This document shows, in pieces, positions 1-5,223 of a stretch of 5,223 bases of DNA. Below the pieces are notes generated by a model. The model worked only from the letters and a program-made list of their open reading frames with translations, had not been told where the DNA came from and searched no databases. How positions within the stretch are numbered: position 1 is the first letter of the stretch; each line of letters opens with the position of its first letter. This DNA is from Anaerolineales bacterium (lineage in GTDB: Bacteria; Chloroflexota; Anaerolineae; 4572-78; J111). The DNA lies in assembly GCA_012032575.1 (NCBI GenBank), contig JAAUSP010000553.1, positions 1 through 5,223 of the forward strand, written 5' to 3'. A program made the position numbers and the translations under genes.

Positions 1-1019
1 CCAGACGGTGCACGCGCGCCATCCACCCGGAGGTCGGCGGCAATCTCCAGCTTTTGGGCCGGGTTGCGGATCATATTATCGTAGTCGGCCTTGTTAACGA
101 TAGCCGTCAGGGTCATCAAACCGGGCTGGCGGTCGGGTGGGGTGGCGGTGGCCAGGGTGCGAAAGGTCTGGTAGGCCGGTTTTTGCTGGCTGGTGGCGTC
201 GAGCAGGCCGTAAGGTGACACCATGCCGTCGCTGTAGCAAAACCAAAAGACCCGCTCAACCGAGCCGCTGAATCCGTTGATGATGGTCCGATAAAACCGC
301 CACAAATATTCGGCCTGCTGGGGGCGGTCGAGGTGCTGCTCGCCGATTTCGCTGATGACGATGGGCAGGCTGGTGATGCGCCCGTAGTTGGTCAGCAAGC
401 TGCCGACATAGCCGAAGCCCCAGGTGGCGTTAGGCCAGCTTGGTTCGGGGCGCTGGCCATAGGGGTGGATGGCGATGGCGTCGGCGGGCAGAGTGCCCTG
501 CTGGCTGCTGATGACCGTCGCCAGCCAGTTCCAGTTGCCGGAAGCCAGCCCGGCGACGATGACCCGCGTCTGCGGGGCAGCGGTTTTGATGGCGTCGTAG
601 GTGCGGCGGAGCATGCGGCCAAACACGGCAGCGGGCATGGTGCGGATATATTCCGGGTGAGGCGGCAAATCTGGCTCGTTCCAGACCTGGAAGGTAGGCC
701 GCAGCGGGGCCAACGCCTGAGCCAGTTGACCGGCCCGGCGGGCAAAAGCGGCGATGTAATTGTCCCACACGGCATCGGTGGCGGGGTGGAGCGGCGCGCC
801 GGGATAGGTTTCGTAGGTCAGGATGAGCAGCGGGTCAATGTTGGCCTGGACCAGCCCTTGCAGGTGGGTGGTGTAGAAGTTCAACCGCTGCGAGTCGAGC
901 TGGCTGCCGCTGCTGGCGTCTTTGTAGGTGTAGCGCACCGCCTTGACACCCAGGCTGCGCAGTTCGGTGACGGTCGGGTTGCCTTTGGGATTGAGCGGGT
1001 CAATGTTGAGTGCGTACAT
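1..1019 (-). CDS. Clan GH-A-like glycoside hydrolase, N-terminal 339 codons (runs off window)
   Basis: The frame is open from ATG at 1019 to base 1 with no stop, so the C-terminus lies outside the window. It looks like a TIM-barrel retaining glycoside hydrolase of the GH5/GH39/GH51 type. The motif QVWNEPD (residues 111-117) carries the likely acid/base Glu115, IHPYG is at 184-188, and LPIVISEIGE (218-227) carries the likely nucleophile Glu224. VERVFWFCYSD (254-264) resembles the last barrel strand. The barrel seems to end near residue 295; residues 300-339 look like the start of a linker or second domain that I do not recognise. The start is fixed by GGAGG at 1024-1028, 4 nt upstream; further upstream the frame is repeat-derived. 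No signal peptide is visible, so the enzyme may be cytoplasmic or use another export route. The substrate cannot be predicted. The family is inferred from motifs only; a GH39-like or uncharacterised cellulase-like protein are both possible. Confidence 0.77.
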   Translation of the reverse strand, partial: MYALNIDPLNPKGNPTVTELRSLGVKAVRYTYKDASSGSQLDSQRLNFYTTHLQGLVQANIDPLLILTYETYPGAPLHPATDAVWDNYIAAFARRAGQLAQALAPLRPTFQVWNEPDLPPHPEYIRTMPAAVFGRMLRRTYDAIKTAAPQTRVIVAGLASGNWNWLATVISSQQGTLPADAIAIHPYGQRPEPSWPNATWGFGYVGSLLTNYGRITSLPIVISEIGEQHLDRPQQAEYLWRFYRTIINGFSGSVERVFWFCYSDGMVSPYGLLDATSQQKPAYQTFRTLATATPPDRQPGLMTLTAIVNKADYDNMIRNPAQKLEIAADLRVDGARAPS

Positions 1020-1033
1020 AAGACCTCCAGAAA

Positions 1034-1114
1034 ATTGTGAATTGTGAATAGTGAATTGTGAATAGTGAATGATCTGCTTTTTCGTTAACAATTGACAATT
1101 CACTATTCACAATT
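1034..1114. repeat. Head-to-head heptad repeat forming a long hairpin between corA and the hydrolase
   Basis: The plus strand carries five exact-period 7-nt units, ATTGTGA or ATAGTGA, at 1034-1068. The minus strand carries four related units running from 1113 down to 1086 (ATTGTGA, ATAGTGA, ATTGTCA, ATTGTTA). As a result 1040-1059 is a perfect 20-nt inverted repeat of 1095-1114, with a 35-nt loop. The element fills most of the 97-nt gap: it starts 2 nt after the corA stop and ends 5 nt before the Shine-Dalgarno of the next gene. The stem is AT-rich and lacks a following T-run, so it is not a classical rho-independent terminator. It may still affect mRNA ends or translation of the downstream gene. 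Confidence 0.9.
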
Positions 1115-1116
1115 TC

Positions 1117-2160
1117 TCATAGCCACTTCTTTCTTTTGAAATAAACCACCATGCCGAGGCCGATGAGCAGCATGAGCAGCGATATCGGCAGGTAGCCCCA
1201 GGGCCAGTAGAGGTTGAGGTCGTAGAGGTCGGCGATGAAGGAGAGGGGGATAAAGATGGTGGCGATGATGGTCAGGGTTTTCATAACCTCATTCATTTTG
1301 TTGCTCATGCTGGACAGGTACAGTTCGAGCATACCGGCCAGCATTTCGCGGTAGGTTTCGATGGTTTCGATGACCTGGATGGTGTGGTCATGCACATCGC
1401 GCAGGTGGGTGCGGGTGTTGGGGTTGATCAGGGCCACTTCTTCGCGGCTGAGGGCGGTGATGACTTCGCGCAGCGGCCAGATCGACTTGCGCAGGTAAAT
1501 CATCTCGCGCTTGAGATGGTGAATGGTTTTGATGGTTTGGGGGGTGGGAACGCTCAATAATTCATCTTCCACCGCCCCAATCTGCTCGCCCAGCATTTCC
1601 AGAATGAGGAAATAATTGTCAATGATGGCGTCCAACAAGGCGTAGGCCAGATAATCCGGCCCGTTGTGGCGAAGCTGGCTTTTGGGGTTGCGGATGCGCT
1701 GGCGCACCGGATTGAACACGTCGCCGATCTGTTCCTGAAAAGAAAGGACGTAATTGGGACCCAGCACCAGGCTGACTTGCTCGATCAGGATGTTTTGGTG
1801 ATGCCCATCGCAGGAGAGCATCTTGAGGACAATGTAAAGGCTACCGTCAAAATCCTCCATTTTGGGCCGCTGGTGGGTGTTGAGAATATCTTCCAGGGCC
1901 AGGGCCGGCACCCCGAAACAGTGGCCCAGTTCGGCGATGACGCCGGCGTGGAGGCCGTCCACATTGATCCAGTTGACCGTCTGTTTATCCTTGAACGAGA
2001 AACACTCTTCCAGGTGTTCGACCTCTAGTTCTTCCAGCTCAGCCTCGCCGTAATGGATGATGGTGATGCGGGTGGTTTCGCTCGGATTGTCGCCGATGTA
2101 CATAGCCGTTCCGGGCGGGAGGCCGGCTTTTTGAGAGCGTTTGGGGATACGTTTAGACAT
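1117..2160 (-). CDS. corA: CorA-family magnesium/divalent cation channel with DLN in place of GMN
   Basis: A 347-residue homolog of CorA, the pentameric inner-membrane channel that admits Mg2+ (sometimes Co2+ or Ni2+). Its length and order match Thermotoga maritima CorA closely: an alpha/beta cytoplasmic domain (about 30-170), long helices including the stalk (about 170-295), TM1 (about 292-311), a short periplasmic loop, TM2 (about 322-340) and a basic tail KRKKWL. The regulatory metal-site residues of the T. maritima protein (Asp89, Asp253) correspond to Asp91 in LEDILN and Asp255 in RDVHDHT. The oddity is the signature after TM1: where GIYGMNF is expected it reads DLYDLNL (311-317), and the loop to WGY is about 6 residues shorter, lacking the MPEL-type segment. 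Only the Asn of GMN (Asn316) is kept. Ion selectivity is therefore uncertain. The start is ATG at 2160 with a weak GAGAG 7 nt upstream (2168-2172). The gene begins 40 nt after the DUF429 remnant, without a clear promoter of its own. Confidence 0.94.
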   Translation of the reverse strand: MSKRIPKRSQKAGLPPGTAMYIGDNPSETTRITIIHYGEAELEELEVEHLEECFSFKDKQTVNWINVDGLHAGVIAELGHCFGVPALALEDILNTHQRPKMEDFDGSLYIVLKMLSCDGHHQNILIEQVSLVLGPNYVLSFQEQIGDVFNPVRQRIRNPKSQLRHNGPDYLAYALLDAIIDNYFLILEMLGEQIGAVEDELLSVPTPQTIKTIHHLKREMIYLRKSIWPLREVITALSREEVALINPNTRTHLRDVHDHTIQVIETIETYREMLAGMLELYLSSMSNKMNEVMKTLTIIATIFIPLSFIADLYDLNLYWPWGYLPISLLMLLIGLGMVVYFKRKKWL

Positions 2161-2200
2161 CGTTGTTCTCTCGTTTCTGGTGCCGCTTGTTGACTCTATT

Positions 2201-2525
2201 TTACCTCAACTCAGGGTCAAAAATCCAGCCCTCCAATGCGTCACAAGCGGCAGGAACGGCAAAGTTGTGGCGATAGGCCCAGGCTGCCTGAATAGCGCAC
2301 AGCACGGCGTCGAGGGAGTCGCCGCCGGGGTCTTGAAGCAAGGTTGTCATCAGCTTATCACTCAATTCGACGGAAAAACCGTAGTTCGCTTTCAAATTCG
2401 GTGAAATGGGTGAAGGCGTTCAGCTCTTCGAGGCGCAGTTTGTCAGCAAAGATAACGCCGCCTGCACAAGTGATAGGCTTGCGGTGACTCGGGGCGCTGG
2501 TGAAATCGAGACCGTAGATTTTCAT
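2201..2525 (-). pseudogene. DUF429 (predicted RNase H-like nuclease) remnant with internal deletion and frame change
   Basis: Two pieces of one protein lie in different frames. From ATG at 2525 the first reads MKIYGLDFTSAPSHRKPITC and on through FTEFESELR, the usual N-terminus of DUF429 proteins, with the first acidic residue at Asp7. From about 2390 another frame reads NYGFSVELSDKL, then GDSLDAVLCAIQAAWAY and LEGWIFDP, ending at TAA 2201-2203; this is the usual DUF429 C-terminus. The middle, including the second acidic strand (GxDFPFG-like) and the EvYP-like region, is missing. The family is usually well over 200 residues, so roughly 100-150 codons are gone. The first frame stops at 2358-2360 (TGA), and the two frames overlap near 2376-2396, which marks the junction. 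A single sequencing indel could explain the frame change but not the missing core. The remnant is probably non-functional. Family assignment is from memory of its motifs. Confidence 0.75.
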
Positions 2526-2533
2526 GGGAGAAT

Positions 2534-2590
2534 GGAAGGTGGGAAGGCTGGAAGGCTGGAACCGTTCTTTTCCAACCTTCCAGCCTTCCA
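2534..2590. repeat. Octamer-repeat hairpin upstream of the DUF429 remnant
   Basis: The plus strand carries GGAAGGTG, GGAAGGCT, GGAAGGCT and a partial GGAA at 2534-2561, an 8-nt period. The same unit runs in the opposite direction from 2589 down to 2570. Positions 2542-2561 pair with 2570-2589 in a 20-position stem with one mismatch (2556/2575), closed by an 8-nt loop (2562-2569). The stem is GC-rich and would be very stable in the minus-strand mRNA, 16 nt upstream of the ATG at 2525. Confidence 0.9.
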
Positions 2591-2592
2591 AA

Positions 2593-2598
2593 CCTCCT
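2593..2598 (-). promoter_or_regulatory. Strong Shine-Dalgarno AGGAGG detached from its start codon
   Basis: AGGAGG on the minus strand lies 67 nt upstream of the DUF429 ATG at 2525, with the octamer hairpin in between. The nearest in-frame start-like codon, TTG at 2591, is only 1 nt away, too close to be served by it, and would translate the hairpin. If the repeat is mentally removed, AGGAGG falls at a normal distance from ATG 2525. The simplest reading is that the hairpin inserted or expanded between the ribosome binding site and the start codon. Confidence 0.5.
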
Positions 2599-2615
2599 AT
2601 TTTTTATGCAGTTCT

Positions 2616-2644
2616 ACTTTAACCTCGTTGGGGGAGGCTAAAGT
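2616..2644. repeat. Small inverted repeat downstream of ubiX
   Basis: ACTTTAACCTC (2616-2626) faces GAGGCTAAAGT (2634-2644): 10 of 11 positions are complementary and the eleventh is an A/C opposition, which reads as a G-U wobble in minus-strand RNA. The loop is 7 nt, C-rich on the minus strand. It overlaps the start of the 9-nt repeat by 3 nt. On the minus strand it is followed by an A-rich rather than T-rich stretch, so a rho-independent terminator is not supported. Confidence 0.6.
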
Positions 2645-2677
2645 TCCCTCAGTTCCTTTAGTTTCGGTAGTTCCCTA
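2642..2677. repeat. Four 9-nt tandem repeats beginning in the ubiX stop codon
   Basis: On the plus strand, four contiguous units of 9 nt run AGTTCCCTC (2642-2650), AGTTCCTTT (2651-2659), AGTTTCGGT (2660-2668) and AGTTCCCTA (2669-2677). The ubiX stop codon TAG (minus strand, 2677-2675) is the end of the last unit. Unlike the other repeats here, the units have no strong mirror copy in the spacer. A degenerate AGTTCTACT at 2610-2618 may be a further unit. Confidence 0.82.
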
Positions 2678-3274
2678 TTTTTGCCGGTCGGATGGGCCGT
2701 AGGCCGGGCCTTGCCAGCGGCTGAACAAATCTTCGGGCAGGTCGATGTCAAAGAGGTCGAGGGTGCGGTTGACGGTCTGGTTGATGATGTCGTCTATGGT
2801 TTTGGGGCGGTGATAGAAGGCGGGCATGGGTGGCATGAGGATGGCCCCCATTTCGATAGCCTGGGTCATCAGCCGGACGTGGCCCAGGTGCAGCGGGGTT
2901 TCGCGCAGCACCAGCACCAGTTTGCGCCGGTCTTTCAGCACCACATCGGCGGCGCGCAGGATGAGGTTGTCGTTGTAGGAGTTGGCAATGCCCGACAGGG
3001 TTTTGATGGCGCAGGGAATGATAATCATGCCCATCGTTTTGAAGGAGCCGGAGGAAATCGAGGCGGCGATGTCGTTAAAGCTGTAAACTTTGTCGGCCAG
3101 GCACTCGATTTGGTCAATGGTGTAGTCGGTCTCCAGCAGGGCTGTCCGTTTGGCTGCGCTGCTGATAATCAGGTGGGTTTCGATGTCTTCGACGCCGCGC
3201 AGAATTTCCAGCAGCCGGATGCCGTAAATAATGCCGCTGGCGCCGGAGATACCGACGATGAGTCGTTGTTTCAA
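2675..3274 (-). CDS. ubiX: UbiX family flavin prenyltransferase
   Basis: A 199-residue protein that attaches a dimethylallyl group to reduced FMN, making the prenyl-FMN cofactor used by UbiD-type (de)carboxylases. Visible family signatures are the N-terminal GISGASG (8-14) for the flavin-binding Rossmann-like fold, SSGSF (74-78), IPCAIKTLSGIANSYNDNLI (86-105), LVLRETPLHLGH (121-132) and the C-terminal MPPMPAFYHRPKTIDD (147-162), which carries Tyr154 and Arg156 of the phosphate-binding region. Length is typical. The start is TTG at 3274, which shares TTGA with the stop of the upstream DUF2085 gene; GAGG at 3279-3282 lies 4 nt upstream, so translational coupling is likely. Reading further upstream in frame gives only out-of-frame DUF2085 sequence. 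No ubiD, ubiA or menaquinone gene is in the window, so the client decarboxylase is unknown. The stop codon lies in a 9-nt tandem repeat. Confidence 0.95.
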   Translation of the reverse strand: MKQRLIVGISGASGIIYGIRLLEILRGVEDIETHLIISSAAKRTALLETDYTIDQIECLADKVYSFNDIAASISSGSFKTMGMIIIPCAIKTLSGIANSYNDNLILRAADVVLKDRRKLVLVLRETPLHLGHVRLMTQAIEMGAILMPPMPAFYHRPKTIDDIINQTVNRTLDLFDIDLPEDLFSRWQGPAYGPSDRQK

Positions 3275-4038
3275 AATACCTCGCGCCGGGGTGAAAATTC
3301 GCTGTCCATCAGCGGCCACAAAAAACCGACCACGCCCCAGCCGAAGAGAACGCCCGTTGCCAGCCGCAGCACCGAGTTGAGCGAGGCAAAATGATCGCCG
3401 GCGTAAAAGTCGGTGGGAAAGACGTGGCCGGTGAGAATGGCGGCCCATTCGTTGGACTGGCGGAAATCGGCCCGGAAGACATCGTTGATCATGTGGGTCG
3501 TGCCGTCGAGGGCCATCGGCACAATAAAGAGGACAAAAAGCCACCAGGGCATCGCGTTGAGGCGCACCCCGCGCTCCCGTAGCACTGCGTAGAGCAGGCC
3601 GAACAAAAAGATACTGCCGTACATCGAAATCATCCGGTCCGACCAGGCCACTTTCCAGCCCATCTCGGCGGCGCCGATAAACTGGCGGCGGATCAGTTCA
3701 TTGGTGATGCTTTCCAGCGGACGGCCCCAGGCTGCGGCAATTTGGGCCTGGCTGTAGGTAAAACTCGGCCCAAAGAGAAACCACGAGCGCTCGGGCAGTT
3801 GATGGCAGAAGAAGTTGTAAATAAAGTAGACCGCTCGCCCCGGCCAGGTGAGGCCCAGATACATCAGGATGGGAGCCAGCCAGGGCAGCGTTACAAAGAC
3901 GCCCCAGGCGGTATTAAAGGTCAGCAGCCAGTGATTTTCAAACCAGCGCGTCAGGCGGTGGGCTATTGATAACTTTCCCGGAACCACAACCGGTGGAGAC
4001 AGTGGAGTAGGATCCGAATTTTGAGCACCAACATTCAT
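3271..4038 (-). CDS. DUF2085-type integral membrane protein, long variant
   Basis: A 255-residue predicted inner-membrane protein of unknown function. Hydrophobic segments lie near 39-62, 68-80, 137-154, 164-178 and 222-242; the first 35 residues look cytoplasmic or disordered. The family motif FCHQLPERS (77-85) is clear and MALDG (175-179) matches the conserved Asp-Gly segment. Compared with short DUF2085 proteins there are about 35 extra residues after CHQ. The usual CxRCxGxY motif is represented by AWSDRMISMY (131-140), keeping Arg135 and Tyr140 but not the cysteines; Cys78 is the only cysteine. I recall this long form from Chloroflexota, but that is memory, not a search. The start is ATG 4038, with AAAGGA (4046-4051) 7 nt upstream. 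The gene is first in a two-gene operon: its TGA overlaps the ubiX TTG, and a strong promoter lies just upstream. A role linked to prenyl-FMN or quinone metabolism is inference from context only. Confidence 0.85.
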   Translation of the reverse strand: MNVGAQNSDPTPLSPPVVVPGKLSIAHRLTRWFENHWLLTFNTAWGVFVTLPWLAPILMYLGLTWPGRAVYFIYNFFCHQLPERSWFLFGPSFTYSQAQIAAAWGRPLESITNELIRRQFIGAAEMGWKVAWSDRMISMYGSIFLFGLLYAVLRERGVRLNAMPWWLFVLFIVPMALDGTTHMINDVFRADFRQSNEWAAILTGHVFPTDFYAGDHFASLNSVLRLATGVLFGWGVVGFLWPLMDSEFSPRREVF

Positions 4039-4070
4039 AAAACTATCCTTTGAGGATTTTAATATGAATA

Positions 4071-4099
4071 ATCATACCGGGAAGAGGGGGAGGTGTCAA
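4071..4099 (-). promoter_or_regulatory. Near-consensus sigma-70-type promoter for DUF2085-ubiX
   Basis: On the minus strand the -35 box TTGACA (4099-4094) is a perfect match and the -10 box TATGAT (4076-4071) matches five of six positions of TATAAT. They are separated by exactly 17 bp (4093-4077). Transcription would start near 4064, giving a leader of about 26 nt that contains the Shine-Dalgarno AAAGGA and the ATG at 4038. This makes DUF2085-ubiX independent of gmd upstream. Confidence 0.8.
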
Positions 4100-4109
4100 A
4101 GAAACGTGA

Positions 4110-4166
4110 ATAGAAGATAGTAGATGGATGATTGTGCTCCGCTATCTTCTATCTACCATTTTCTAT
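4110..4166. repeat. Head-to-head heptad repeat hairpin downstream of gmd
   Basis: The plus strand reads ATAGAAG, ATAGTAG, ATGGATG from 4110 to 4130, and the minus strand reads ATAGAAA, ATGGTAG, ATAGAAG, ATAGCGG from 4166 down to 4139, a 7-nt period on both arms. Positions 4110-4132 and 4144-4166 match at 19 of 23 positions as an inverted repeat, and two of the four mismatches become G-U pairs in plus-sense RNA; the loop is 11 nt. In an alternative register, 4110-4120 is a perfect 11-nt inverted repeat of 4142-4152. It starts 10 nt after the gmd stop and ends 10 nt before the -35 box of the next promoter. The downstream minus strand is only mildly T-rich, so terminator activity is possible but not shown. 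Confidence 0.85.
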
Positions 4167-4176
4167 CCTCATGTCA

Positions 4177-5223
<1,047 letters not shown>

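Noticed and set aside
333..1040. Plus-strand open frame of 235 codons opposite the glycoside hydrolase
   Set aside because: It is antisense to a frame with clear GH catalytic motifs, starts inside that gene without a good ribosome binding site, runs into the heptad repeat, and its protein is low-complexity Gly/Ala/Val/Asp typical of a GC-rich shadow frame.
1034..1114. CRISPR array or transposon ends
   Set aside because: Units are 7 nt with no spacers, and no transposase or target-site duplication is visible. The same holds for the other repeats in the window.
2198..2203. Possible -10 box TAAAAT (minus strand) for corA
   Set aside because: No acceptable -35 box is found 16-18 bp upstream; TTGACC is only 11 bp away. 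Too weak to annotate.
2681..3394. Plus-strand open frame of 237 codons opposite ubiX and the end of DUF2085
   Set aside because: Antisense to a confidently identified ubiX; the translation has no recognisable motif.
3275..3544. Upstream extension of ubiX giving a 289-residue protein
   Set aside because: The extra N-terminus is an out-of-frame reading of the DUF2085 gene, rich in Arg and without homology. UbiX similarity starts at the TTG at 3274.
4110..4166. Rho-independent terminator for gmd
   Set aside because: The stem is long but AT-rich and imperfect, and the following minus-strand sequence lacks a continuous T-run. Kept as a repeat hairpin.

Overview
The window reads as one chromosomal segment with every gene on the minus strand, so transcription runs from high to low coordinates. 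In that order it holds: GDP-mannose 4,6-dehydratase (gmd), an overlapping pair made of a DUF2085-type membrane protein and the flavin prenyltransferase UbiX, a decayed DUF429 (predicted RNase H-like nuclease) gene, a CorA-family magnesium channel, and the N-terminal 339 codons of a clan GH-A-like glycoside hydrolase that leaves the window at base 1. There are no RNA genes, CRISPR arrays, transposases or phage genes. The moderately high GC, the long DUF2085 variant, the DUF429 sequence style and the repeat-filled spacers suggest a Chloroflexota bacterium (Anaerolineae or a relative). That placement is an inference from memory of such genomes; no marker gene is present.

Layout: 5185-5208 is a short tandem repeat upstream of gmd. 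gmd (5163-4177) ends in tandem stop codons and is followed by a heptad-repeat hairpin (4166-4110). A near-consensus housekeeping promoter (TTGACA, 17 bp, TATGAT; 4099-4071) then drives DUF2085 (4038-3271) and ubiX (3274-2675), whose stop and start codons overlap as TTGA. A 9-nt tandem repeat begins in the ubiX stop codon (2677-2642). After it come a small hairpin, a strong Shine-Dalgarno sequence (2598-2593), an octamer-repeat hairpin (2589-2542), and a DUF429 remnant (2525-2201) that has lost its middle and its frame. corA (2160-1117) follows, then a heptad hairpin that fills most of the 97-nt gap (1114-1034), and the glycoside hydrolase (1019 to the edge).

The most unusual signals are these. 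(1) Every spacer longer than about 50 nt carries a short tandem repeat with a 7-, 8- or 9-nt unit. Unit sequences differ from spacer to spacer, and three repeats are arranged head-to-head so that the spacer folds into a long hairpin. (2) The CorA signature GMN is replaced by DLN in a changed, shortened pore-mouth segment, while the cytoplasmic Mg-sensing aspartates are kept. (3) The DUF429 gene is an internal-deletion pseudogene, and its Shine-Dalgarno is separated from its ATG by one of the hairpins.

Apart from the DUF2085-ubiX pair, the genes do not form an evident pathway. gmd belongs to GDP-deoxyhexose synthesis for surface glycans, UbiX makes the prenyl-FMN cofactor for UbiD-type decarboxylases, CorA handles divalent cations, and the hydrolase acts on an unknown glycan.
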